This document shows, one piece after another, positions 9,019-16,503 of a stretch of 40,628 bases of DNA; within the stretch, counting starts at the first letter, position 1, and the number at the start of each line of letters is the position of its first letter. The position numbers were made by a program, and so were the translations under genes. The notes below the pieces were generated by a model, which had not been told where the DNA came from, made no database searches, and was given only the letters and a program-made list of their open reading frames with translations. Origin of the DNA: Gracilibacillus oryzae (lineage in GTDB: Bacteria > Bacillota > Bacilli > Bacillales > Amphibacillaceae). The stretch covers positions 207,495 to 248,122 of the forward strand of contig NZ_ML762428.1 in assembly GCF_009498735.1 (NCBI RefSeq). Reading direction: 5' to 3'.

Positions 9019-9454
9019 AACTAAGGACCCCCCTGGTGTATTTTATAAAGTTATCTAGTGTTCTATATCCTTTTAGAAGAAGCAAAAATGAAATAAGTCC
9101 CATATTTATGTATATATTCTTCTCTCTGAAATTAGAAAACTATTAACCACTTTTACAGTATAGCATTAAAATTGTCGAAGAAAAGAGAATAATTGGTTTT
9201 ACATTTAATTTCCTGTTATAAGGAGTATTACCAACATTTATGGTTGATTTCCAACAGATAAATAGTCTTCCAGTTTTATGGGATATATTCACCATGGATT
9301 TGTACTTACTTTACTTATGAGGCTATGTTTTTCTTATGTAACCAGTAATAGCGAACTTATTTTTTTATATGTAAGGCTAATTTAAAAAACGCAAAGCCAA
9401 ATCAGTAAATTGAACGTCTAATAAACAAGAGGTACTTAAGGAGGTGGCTTTTGA
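9019..9454. other. 436-base AT-rich divergent intergenic region
   Basis: This gap separates the SLH-protein gene (minus strand) from the second sigma factor gene (plus strand). It holds the candidate minus-strand promoter at 9157-9165 and, on the plus strand, a CGTCTA at 9415-9420 like the one before the first sigma gene. I see no reading frame with a ribosome site, no strong hairpin and no recognisable riboswitch. Confidence 0.6.
9157..9165 (-). promoter_or_regulatory. Candidate extended -10 promoter of the SLH-protein gene
   Basis: On the minus strand the sequence reads TGC followed by TATACT, an extended -10 element. No good -35 is present 17 bases upstream. Transcription from here would give a leader of about 130 bases, common for S-layer genes. 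Confidence 0.45.
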
Positions 9455-9976
9455 TTGATAAATTTAGTAAGGAAAGCTCAAAAAGGTAATGATAAAGCGT
9501 TTTTAACTTTATTTCAGAAATACGAACAAGATATTTATAGAATGGCTTTTATCTATGTAAAAAATCAAAATGATGCATTAGATGTGGTGCAGGAAACAGC
9601 GTATCGTTCATTCAAAACAATCAAAAATTTAAAAAAACCACGATATTTTAAAACATGGTTAATAAGAATTGCGGTGAACTGTTCGTTAGATTTACTTCGA
9701 AAGCAGAGAAAAGCAGTTCAGTTAAAGCCAGAACTAGAGGAAAATTTATCAGGGGATATAAACGAAGATGCTGATTTAGAAGTGACTGTTCGTGACTTGA
9801 TGGAAATTCTAAATGAAGAAGAAAAAAGTGTAGTTATTTTAAGATTTTACGAGGAATTAACTTTCAAAGAGGTATCTGAAACACTTGATATTCCTTTAGG
9901 TACGGCAAAAACAATATTATATCGAGCTTTAGATAAGCTCCGTAATAATTGGAAAGGAGATGGTTTTTATGAGTAA
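9455..9976 (+). CDS. ECF-family RNA polymerase sigma factor, SigV-like
   Basis: A 173-residue sigma-70 family protein. Region 2 carries the typical IYRMAFIYVKNQNDALDVVQ-type helix followed by KPRYFKTWLIRIAVN. Region 4 near residues 110-165 contains ILRFYEELTFKEVSETLDIP and TAKTILYRALDKLR. By eye it is closest to B. subtilis SigV/SigX-type factors. The TTG at 9455 is the start: a stop codon lies directly upstream in frame, and AAGGAGGTGG (9438-9447) is well placed. The gene overlaps the following membrane-protein gene by eight bases, so the two are made together. It lies divergent from the S-layer-type gene, which suggests, but does not show, a role in envelope control. Confidence 0.92.
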   Translation: MINLVRKAQKGNDKAFLTLFQKYEQDIYRMAFIYVKNQNDALDVVQETAYRSFKTIKNLKKPRYFKTWLIRIAVNCSLDLLRKQRKAVQLKPELEENLSGDINEDADLEVTVRDLMEILNEEEKSVVILRFYEELTFKEVSETLDIPLGTAKTILYRALDKLRNNWKGDGFYE

Positions 9977-10904
9977 TAAGATTAAACAAGAAATAAGCAA
10001 AATTGAACTACCAAAGGAACTAAATGAAAGAAGTAAGATGGGCGTTTCTCAAGCAAAAAAAGAAATAAAGAATAATAAGAAAACATTTATCGGTATTGCT
10101 GCTGCATTACTTGTATCGATAGTAACGTTTACGTTATTTAATAACCATTTAAATAATACAGCAAATAATTCAAATATACCCGTTGATACGGGGGATGGCG
10201 GAGTTCATATTCCCGCCATTCAATTACCTGAGGATAATATGTCTGCTGATATGATAGGTTTAATTGTTTATAATGAGAATATTTACACACAGACAAGGAC
10301 AGAAATAGATGCCCAAGCTGCAAAGGATATTATTGGTGAAAAACTCGGAACAACAAAGGCAATAATAGATGAATGGAGCGAACAGGAAGCCTATAATAAA
10401 GAGTTTGCATCTACAATAGGAAAAGCAGATGTTTACACTGTGAAAGGGTACGATAAAGACTTCAGAATAATGACTTACACGGAACAAGATGGCAAAATTT
10501 TTGTCGATTTATATGAGAATCTGAATGGAATCACAATAAATATTGGTCAGGATATATTCGGTAAATTAAATATCTACGGAAATATATCCTCTGCACAATA
10601 CAGAACATTCAGTGATTGGAATAACAGTATTGATGACTATCAACCTATTACAGACATGGAAACACTAAATGTTTTTGTTGAAGAACTAAACCAGACGAAG
10701 CCCTTACCTCGCATTCAAAATTCAGACCCAATAAGTAATTCACGAAATGACGAGCAATTCAGGGAATTAAGTATAAACTTGAATGACGGCACTACAGTGA
10801 AACTTACCCTTCTCAAAGACGGATATATCTATTATGGATTTATGGGAGCATATTTTAAAATGAATGAAGATATATTTTCAAAATTGTGGAGCATCCTCAA
10901 ATAA
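9969..10904 (+). CDS. Probable membrane anti-sigma factor partner of the SigV-like factor
   Basis: A 311-residue single-pass protein: a basic cytoplasmic N-terminus of about 37 residues, a membrane segment at about residues 38-58, and an extracytoplasmic domain of roughly 250 residues. ATG 9969 is preferred over ATG 9960 because AAAGGAGA (9953-9960) is 8 bases away. The eight-base overlap with the sigma gene is the main reason to call it an anti-sigma factor. The outer domain does not resemble the RsiV lysozyme-binding DUF3298 region, and I do not recognise it as DUF4179 either. It is a new or diverged sensor domain as far as I can tell. Confidence 0.7.
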   Translation: MSNKIKQEISKIELPKELNERSKMGVSQAKKEIKNNKKTFIGIAAALLVSIVTFTLFNNHLNNTANNSNIPVDTGDGGVHIPAIQLPEDNMSADMIGLIVYNENIYTQTRTEIDAQAAKDIIGEKLGTTKAIIDEWSEQEAYNKEFASTIGKADVYTVKGYDKDFRIMTYTEQDGKIFVDLYENLNGITINIGQDIFGKLNIYGNISSAQYRTFSDWNNSIDDYQPITDMETLNVFVEELNQTKPLPRIQNSDPISNSRNDEQFRELSINLNDGTTVKLTLLKDGYIYYGFMGAYFKMNEDIFSKLWSILK

Positions 10905-10922
10905 TCCATTTACTTACAGTCT

Positions 10923-10955
10923 AAAAACGCTCAGAAAAACATTCTGAGCGTTTTT
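10923..10955. terminator. Bidirectional rho-independent terminator
   Basis: AAAAACGCTCAGA (10923-10935) pairs with TCTGAGCGTTTTT (10943-10955) around a seven-base loop. T runs are present in both reading directions, so it serves both the anti-sigma gene on the plus strand and the SLH propeller gene on the minus strand. Confidence 0.9.
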
Positions 10956-11008
10956 GTATGCTTTACACTGTTCTAAACCTGTTACTTTCTCATAGGTGCT
11001 CCCTCTTC

Positions 11009-13195
11009 TTATTGCAACAATCTCTGAATCATTGCCGCCGCTTCTGCTCTTGTAACATCTTTCCCTGGCTGTATTTCATTTTCAGTTACACCGTATACAA
11101 GGTGTGCTGCTATTGCTTCAGCTACTTCTTGTTTCGCCCATTCGGAGATTTCGTCAGCGTCAACAAAATCAGCCAGCATTTCTTCTGCATCTGCTTCAAT
11201 ATCAGTACCTTTTGCATATTCATAAGCACGGATCATAACTGCAATGATTTCTTCACGTGTCATTTCTTCTTCGGGACGGAACGTATTATCACCATACCCT
11301 ACTAAAATATCGGCACCTGCAACATCTTTCACACTTTCTTTATACCAAGCAGACCCTTCTACATCTTTAAATTCTCCGGAATTCTCTGTACTAGTGTCTA
11401 ATTGAAGTGCACGATCAATCAATCCAGCAATTTCTGCTCGAGAGATGCTTTTTTCTGGTGCAAATTTGTCTGCTGAGTAACCAGATACAATCCCTTTTGT
11501 TGCCAATGATTCAATCGATTGTTGTGCCCAGTGACCTTGAATGTCATCAAATGTTTTCGTCTCAGCTGCCGGCATCTTTCCATTGATTTCATAAACAGCG
11601 ATAGTTCCTGAAATCTCATGGGTTGCTGCTAATAAAGGATTACCAGTCGGACTAACTTCTGCAGGGATAAACTGCAGCCCTTCAGGAGATACATCCCCTT
11701 TTACATCTTCACTGAAGTCACGGCTGGAAATCAGTGAAACAAATTCAGGTGCTGCTGGAATTGATAAATCATAGATCATAATCCCGCTGAAACGCTCTAA
11801 AGCAACAAAAGCATATGTTGTTCCATCAATTTCACCGCTAATAACTGTTTCCGGTTCAGGTCCTTTGCCATCACTGCGGCCATCAAATTTCAGCTCATCA
11901 TTATTCGTATTAAAGTGTTGCGGCATTGCTTCTAAAATAATTTCTTCAAACTCACTTCCGCTATCATATACAAGCTCCATTGTGTCTGCATCAAAGATTG
12001 AGAAACTGCGTCCACCAAATGAATACAATGCTTCGTAAACCCCATCTGCATTTTTGCCTTGCTCTAATGTAATATCAGTACCTGCTAAATCTTCTAATAA
12101 ACCATTTTCGACAGCTTCATCAAGCTCACTTTGCGTATAACCTTGATAGTGATCGGCATTTAATTTAATTTGATCAGCGATATCCTCAACACTGCCCTCT
12201 TCCGAATATGCCTCATAATCACGGGAATCTCCTTCATTTGGTGTGAGGATATATGTTTTCCCATTATACTCAAATGTATCAATGGCATCAGGCAAATAAA
12301 AACCAAGCAGTGGCTGCTTTTTAATGTCAGCTTCTTCATTGTCGATTGCATCAAGTTCATTCCCCGGAGCCGAATGGTCTTTGGCTCCAAGACCTTTTAC
12401 ATCAATTATCTCTTCATTTATTAAATCTACTGTAGCAATTGCATTGTTTTCCTGAAGCGTCACATACGCAGTTGTACTGTCATCTGAAACAGTAACATAC
12501 TCTGGTTCCAGCTGCTGCAGAATTGTTCCTTTTGAGCCTGCACGCACTTTTTCATCCAATTGATCTTCCGTAAATGTTAATGTATTGACACTTAAACCAA
12601 CATTAATGATGGAGATAGATCCTTCCGGGTCAACAGAGTAATCATCACTTGGTTCCCCTTCATTTGCGACAATTGCTTTTGTTCCATCTGGTGTAAATGT
12701 CACCATATCGGGTAATGCACCAACCTGTACGTGTGTGATGTACTCCCCGTTTTTATTCGTAAATACAACATAACCAGGATCTGTCTTCGGATCACTCACT
12801 GCTGTAATTGCGACAACATCCATTACCGGGTTTACAGCAATACTTGTAATATCATCAATTCCTTCAATTCCAAATGAAGAAAGCAAAACCCTTTTCGATG
12901 ATGGGATTTCTTTAAATTCACCAGAATCTAAATTATTGATTGAGATTATATCAAAGCCTTTTGCTGTACCATTTGTTACAAAAGCCGTTCTTGTAGACTC
13001 GTCATAAGCCATAATTTCCGTGCCGCCTTCTCCTAAACCGCTGTCATATTGAGCGATCTGGGATACTCTTAATTCCTCTTCCCCATTGTACTGGAATAAT
13101 GGCGGCTTTTCTGCCAACACATTAAAAGGAACAGTAGCTGTGAAAAATATGGATGCTGCTGCAATTCCTGTGACAAATTTCTTCTTAAAATTCAT
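11009..13195 (-). CDS. Secreted choice-of-anchor I-type protein with C-terminal SLH domains
   Basis: A 728-residue exported protein. A signal peptide covers residues 1-28 (basic start, hydrophobic core, cleavage near VLAEK). About residues 40-535 look like the beta-propeller-type choice-of-anchor I domain, related to mesenchyme-specific surface glycoprotein-like proteins; the stretches on daily values such as VAITAVSDP, TPDGTKAIVANEGEPSDDY and LTPNEGDSRDY are typical. Three SLH domains close the protein at about 550-600, 610-665 and 675-728, the last with TRAE. It should therefore be anchored to the same wall polymer as the neighbouring S-layer-type protein, but from the C-terminus. Enzymatic activity is not established; relatives are often annotated as phosphatase- or phytase-like. 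The GAGGAGG site lies about 10 bases before the ATG. Confidence 0.85.
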   Translation of the reverse strand: MNFKKKFVTGIAAASIFFTATVPFNVLAEKPPLFQYNGEEELRVSQIAQYDSGLGEGGTEIMAYDESTRTAFVTNGTAKGFDIISINNLDSGEFKEIPSSKRVLLSSFGIEGIDDITSIAVNPVMDVVAITAVSDPKTDPGYVVFTNKNGEYITHVQVGALPDMVTFTPDGTKAIVANEGEPSDDYSVDPEGSISIINVGLSVNTLTFTEDQLDEKVRAGSKGTILQQLEPEYVTVSDDSTTAYVTLQENNAIATVDLINEEIIDVKGLGAKDHSAPGNELDAIDNEEADIKKQPLLGFYLPDAIDTFEYNGKTYILTPNEGDSRDYEAYSEEGSVEDIADQIKLNADHYQGYTQSELDEAVENGLLEDLAGTDITLEQGKNADGVYEALYSFGGRSFSIFDADTMELVYDSGSEFEEIILEAMPQHFNTNNDELKFDGRSDGKGPEPETVISGEIDGTTYAFVALERFSGIMIYDLSIPAAPEFVSLISSRDFSEDVKGDVSPEGLQFIPAEVSPTGNPLLAATHEISGTIAVYEINGKMPAAETKTFDDIQGHWAQQSIESLATKGIVSGYSADKFAPEKSISRAEIAGLIDRALQLDTSTENSGEFKDVEGSAWYKESVKDVAGADILVGYGDNTFRPEEEMTREEIIAVMIRAYEYAKGTDIEADAEEMLADFVDADEISEWAKQEVAEAIAAHLVYGVTENEIQPGKDVTRAEAAAMIQRLLQ

Positions 13196-13231
13196 AGTAT
13201 AATTGCCTCCTCTTTTTATCTTACTAGGTCA

Positions 13232-13237
13232 ATTATA
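13232..13237 (-). promoter_or_regulatory. Candidate -10 element for the SLH propeller gene
   Basis: The minus strand reads TATAAT here, about 35 bases before the start codon. The -35 region is poor (TCAGAA at a spacing of about 17-18). Confidence 0.45.
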
Positions 13238-13298
13238 CCTCTGTTTTGTAAATTTTCTGAAAATTTTTTGTTAACTTATTGTTAATTACAGATATAAA

Positions 13299-13856
13299 TC
13301 AAAATCCTTTCAGCTCTCTTAACACCCTCGAAATCGGCAAACCAACCACATTATAGTAATCACCGACAATCCGTTTTACAAACATTGCTCCAACACTCTG
13401 GATTCCATAAGCTCCTGCTTTATCGTATGGCTCTTCAGTAGCTATATAGGAATCTATTTCGGCAGCTGACAGTGGCCAGAATTCTACCTCTGTCCTCTCC
13501 ACAAACACAAATTCCTTCTCTTGGCTTCGAATCATGACTCCTGTATATACACTGTGTACATCTCCACTCAAGTCTCTAATCATCGCTCTTGCCTCTTCTT
13601 TATCCTTTGGTTTTTCAAAAATTTTATTTTGAAATGCCACTACCGTATCTGCCGATATAATGATGTTATTATCATTCTCTATCGGGATATAGCTCCCTTT
13701 GATCTTTGCTAATTGTTCCACTTTCTCATATGGATCATCAGTTACAATTTGCGATTCGTCTACATCGGGAATTTTTATTGTAAAAGGAATCTTCACTTGC
13801 TTGAGAATCTCCTGTCTCCTTGGTGAAGATGATGCCAGGATTAATTGCTTTGTCAT
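13299..13856 (-). CDS. maf: Maf family nucleoside triphosphate pyrophosphatase
   Basis: A 185-residue cytoplasmic enzyme of normal length. The N-terminal ILASSSPRRQEIL is the phosphate-binding signature of the Maf family, and SADTVV near residue 70 supplies the catalytic Asp. YhdE-type Maf proteins hydrolyse dTTP and UTP to the monophosphate, removing modified or surplus nucleotides; overproduction of B. subtilis Maf blocks septation. An AAGGAGG ribosome site precedes the ATG. In B. subtilis maf lies between comC/spoIIB and radC-mreBCD. Here no radC or mre gene is near, and it points away from the pilus operon, which also holds a prepilin peptidase gene. Confidence 0.93.
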   Translation of the reverse strand: MTKQLILASSSPRRQEILKQVKIPFTIKIPDVDESQIVTDDPYEKVEQLAKIKGSYIPIENDNNIIISADTVVAFQNKIFEKPKDKEEARAMIRDLSGDVHSVYTGVMIRSQEKEFVFVERTEVEFWPLSAAEIDSYIATEEPYDKAGAYGIQSVGAMFVKRIVGDYYNVVGLPISRVLRELKGF

Positions 13857-13897
13857 TTGTCTGCCTCCTTAAATGTATATATAATTTCTCACTAGCA

Positions 13898-13926
13898 ATT
13901 ATACCCACTCTCTCCCCTATGCAAAA
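13898..13926 (-). promoter_or_regulatory. Candidate promoter of maf
   Basis: The minus strand shows TTTTGC (13921-13926), a 17-base spacer and TATAAT (13898-13903), giving a leader of about 35 bases. The -35 is weak. Confidence 0.45.
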
Positions 13927-14063
13927 GAATACCTCTTTACCTCTCTTCTAATTCCAACTGAAAGAAACGTGAAGTATTTCCTATAGAAGTCTTCGAAAAT
14001 AGTCGAATCATGTCTTACAATAAGTCATAAATACCTATTATTTTTGTATACAATATCCTTATT

Positions 14064-14091
14064 TTGTTATATATTTAGTCTATAATATAAT
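14064..14091 (+). promoter_or_regulatory. Candidate promoter of the type IV pilus operon
   Basis: TTGTTA (14064-14069), a 16-base spacer, then TATAAT (14086-14091). A second overlapping TATAAT lies at 14081-14086. Initiation would be only a few bases before the ribosome site of the first pilin gene. The upstream sequence 13927-14060 has no feature I can identify. Confidence 0.5.
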
Positions 14092-14109
14092 AAAAAAGGC
14101 TGATAATAG

Positions 14110-14565
14110 ATGATAATTAGTTTACTAAATAAATATAAAATGTCCTTGCTAAACAATGAGAGAGGATTGACACTGGCAGAAATTCTGGCTTCTATTCTAA
14201 TCCTTTCCATTATTGTCGTTACGTTCACCACCTTTTTTATCAACTCAGCAAAATCCACCAGTGCCTCAAATGATATTACGGACGCAACCTATCTTGCACA
14301 AACTCAAATGGAAGAGATATATCATATGAGTGCAGAGTTATCTTTTTCTGAGGCGATTGATCGAATAAGTGGCGAAAGATCAAAAATGAATGGAAAGTAC
14401 GTTATTAAAAATACTAGTGGAGATTTCCAGATAAAGATTACTATAGCAACTAACAATGAATCTTCATTGCAAGCCAATGGATTGAAAGAAATCCTAGTCC
14501 AGGTTTACAATTCGTCTAATAAATTAGAGGCACAAATGGAATCAAAATATTTATGGGAAAATTAG
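14110..14565 (+). CDS. Minor pilin, PilV-like
   Basis: A 151-residue prepilin-like protein. The class III signal is clear: a basic leader ending NNERG, cleavage before LTLAE (Glu at +5), then about 20 hydrophobic residues. The mature part is a short soluble domain typical of minor pilins. ATG 14110 has an AAAAGG site; the in-frame ATG at 14140 lacks one. It is the first gene of the pilus operon. Minor pilins are thought to form the initiation complex at the fibre tip. The PilV label is by position and size only. Confidence 0.8.
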   Translation: MIISLLNKYKMSLLNNERGLTLAEILASILILSIIVVTFTTFFINSAKSTSASNDITDATYLAQTQMEEIYHMSAELSFSEAIDRISGERSKMNGKYVIKNTSGDFQIKITIATNNESSLQANGLKEILVQVYNSSNKLEAQMESKYLWEN

Positions 14566-14577
14566 AGGGTGGCTTCC

Positions 14578-14997
14578 ATGTTTAAAAGTGAAAAAGGAAT
14601 TACACTTGTAGAATTATTAGCCGCATTGGCACTTATGTCTGTCATTATTGCTTTAATCAGCTCTGTTCATTTATTCGGTCAGAAGCAGTACAGAGATCAG
14701 ACAGCTGAGATAAGCAACTATAATGAAGTACGGACGGTAATAGCCCTAATAACTTCTGAATTACGATCAACAAGTGCTGACTTAATAAAAGTGGAAGATA
14801 ATACACTAAAGATTGATGAAGACCTATACTCATTATCTTCTACTCATCTTAATAAAAATGGCCAAACCATCAGTTCACAAATCTCCGAATTTTCAATTAA
14901 AAAAACTGGTACAGAGGTTGATATTTCTGTGACTAGTACAGAAGATAACAATGGAAATACTCAATCTATTACAACAACAATCTATTTAAGAGAGTAG
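14578..14997 (+). CDS. Minor pilin, PilW-like
   Basis: A 139-residue prepilin-like protein with a seven-residue leader ending SEKG, then ITLVE (Glu at +5) and a hydrophobic helix to about residue 30. ATG 14578 is chosen over GTG 14569 because GAGGG (14565-14569) is 8 bases upstream, and because it yields the standard short leader. It follows the first pilin gene by 12 bases and precedes the large PilX-like gene. It probably belongs to the tip complex of minor pilins. Confidence 0.8.
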   Translation: MFKSEKGITLVELLAALALMSVIIALISSVHLFGQKQYRDQTAEISNYNEVRTVIALITSELRSTSADLIKVEDNTLKIDEDLYSLSSTHLNKNGQTISSQISEFSIKKTGTEVDISVTSTEDNNGNTQSITTTIYLRE

Positions 14998-15005
14998 GTA
15001 AAGGA

Positions 15006-16472
15006 ATGCCCAAATGGAACAATGAAACTGGAGCTAGCTTAATAATGGTTATGTTAACATTAACGGTTTTATCGATGCTTGGTTTGGCATTAGCTGCTAC
15101 TGCCTTCTCTAATCTAAAGTTAACGACAGTAGACCGAGAACATCAGGCTGTTTTTTATATAGCAGAAGGCGGAGCGAACCAGGCATATGCTGAGATAAAA
15201 GCACTCATAGATGAGAAAGCCCAATCTGCAAGTGAGATGACTGAATTTTTTGCCGCACTTAGCGAAAAAATTCACAATATTGACCAAATTACTTATGAAA
15301 ATTTCGAAACTAGCTTTGGTGAAAGCCCCAGTGCTCATATTACTGTTAAACACCTAATGGGTGATAATCCGCGAACATACCAAATTACCTCTAAAGGGAC
15401 GATTGGGAATAGAACTCGTTCAGTTACACGTGAAATTCAAGTAGAGTGGCAGTCTGGCAATAGTGTTGAATTACCGGAGACCACAGTTGCAATTGTGAGG
15501 AATCAACTTGAACTTCATGGTGGCGCAAATTTGGAAGGAAATGTTTATATTGACTCTTCCAATCCAGGTTCGGTTAATATGGATGGAGGAACTGCCGTTT
15601 CTAATGGGAGTGTATTTGTTCCAGGAGATGCGGTGGATGGCGCCTTTCAAGGCCCGCCTCCAGATGAGTTTACTCCTCCTGATATTAAGGCAAAAGATTA
15701 TTCTGTACCATGGCAAAGTTATGATGACTTAATAAATTCATTTCCTAGCTTTCCATCCTATCCAATTCCTCCTGATAAAATTATCGGAGATCAGTATAAC
15801 CCGTTTAAAGTTATTGATCAGGGCAACTTAAATGTGAACAAATGGCAAGCGGAAGACTATGTTTTAGATGTGAAAGAAAATTTATATTTTCATAATTTTA
15901 ATATGGATGAAGACCTCACATTAACTATTAATACAAATGATAAAGATGTTGATATTGTTGTTGATAACTTCTTACTTAAGAATGGGCATATTAAGATAAT
16001 TGGTTCTGGGACAGTAAACTTCTATGTTAAAAATAGATTTGAATTAGGATCTAGTAGTTCTGTTAATATAAATGGAAATTCAAAGCAAGTAAATATGTAC
16101 CTTGCAAAAGATGATCTGAATTTACACTTTGGCGGAGGACAGAAAATTTTCGGCTCTGTATTTGCAAAAGATGCCAACATTAATTTAACCCAAGGCAGTG
16201 GCGTTCACGGTAATATAGTGACAGGCGGTGACTCCGTTGTGTTTGATGGTGGTACATATGCTGAAACCTTTCTTATCGCACCACATGCAGACGTAAAACT
16301 ATTACAAGGTACAGAGATAACAGGATCACTTATCGCTAACTCCCTTTATGGGGAAGGAGGCGTAAAGGCCAAATTTAAACCAATTGATATGGAGACTTTC
16401 CCATTCGGTTCTGGCGGGAATACAGGTGAGTTAATTACAAAACAACCAATTGTAGAAACATCTAGTAATTAA
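15006..16472 (+). CDS. Large PilX-like pilus protein with a beta-solenoid-like passenger
   Basis: A 488-residue protein. Residues 1-60 match PilX N-terminal regions: a basic leader ending ETG, then a long hydrophobic helix without the usual Glu at +5, as in PilX/GspK-type minor pilins. After about residue 150 the sequence turns into repeated short strands rich in Gly, Asn, Ser and Asp (GNVYID, GSVNMDGG, GSVFAKDANI, GSLIANSL), suggesting a bactofilin- or beta-helix-like domain. GspK-type subunits cap the pseudopilus tip, so this may be the exposed tip and a candidate adhesin; that is inference. The ribosome site is unusual, AGGTAAAGG almost touching the ATG. Confidence 0.75.
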   Translation: MPKWNNETGASLIMVMLTLTVLSMLGLALAATAFSNLKLTTVDREHQAVFYIAEGGANQAYAEIKALIDEKAQSASEMTEFFAALSEKIHNIDQITYENFETSFGESPSAHITVKHLMGDNPRTYQITSKGTIGNRTRSVTREIQVEWQSGNSVELPETTVAIVRNQLELHGGANLEGNVYIDSSNPGSVNMDGGTAVSNGSVFVPGDAVDGAFQGPPPDEFTPPDIKAKDYSVPWQSYDDLINSFPSFPSYPIPPDKIIGDQYNPFKVIDQGNLNVNKWQAEDYVLDVKENLYFHNFNMDEDLTLTINTNDKDVDIVVDNFLLKNGHIKIIGSGTVNFYVKNRFELGSSSSVNINGNSKQVNMYLAKDDLNLHFGGGQKIFGSVFAKDANINLTQGSGVHGNIVTGGDSVVFDGGTYAETFLIAPHADVKLLQGTEITGSLIANSLYGEGGVKAKFKPIDMETFPFGSGGNTGELITKQPIVETSSN

Positions 16473-16503
16473 ATTCAGTAATTGAATGAAACGAGGTTAA
16501 AAA

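Noticed and set aside
10958-11305. Plus-strand frame rich in Cys and Phe opposite the end of the SLH propeller gene
   Set aside because: It begins at a terminator, lacks a ribosome site, and covers the conserved SLH coding sequence on the other strand.
13975-14060. Possible palindromes around AGTCTTCGAAAATAGTCG upstream of the pilus operon
   Set aside because: Pairing is short and imperfect, and AT-rich sequence gives such matches by chance.
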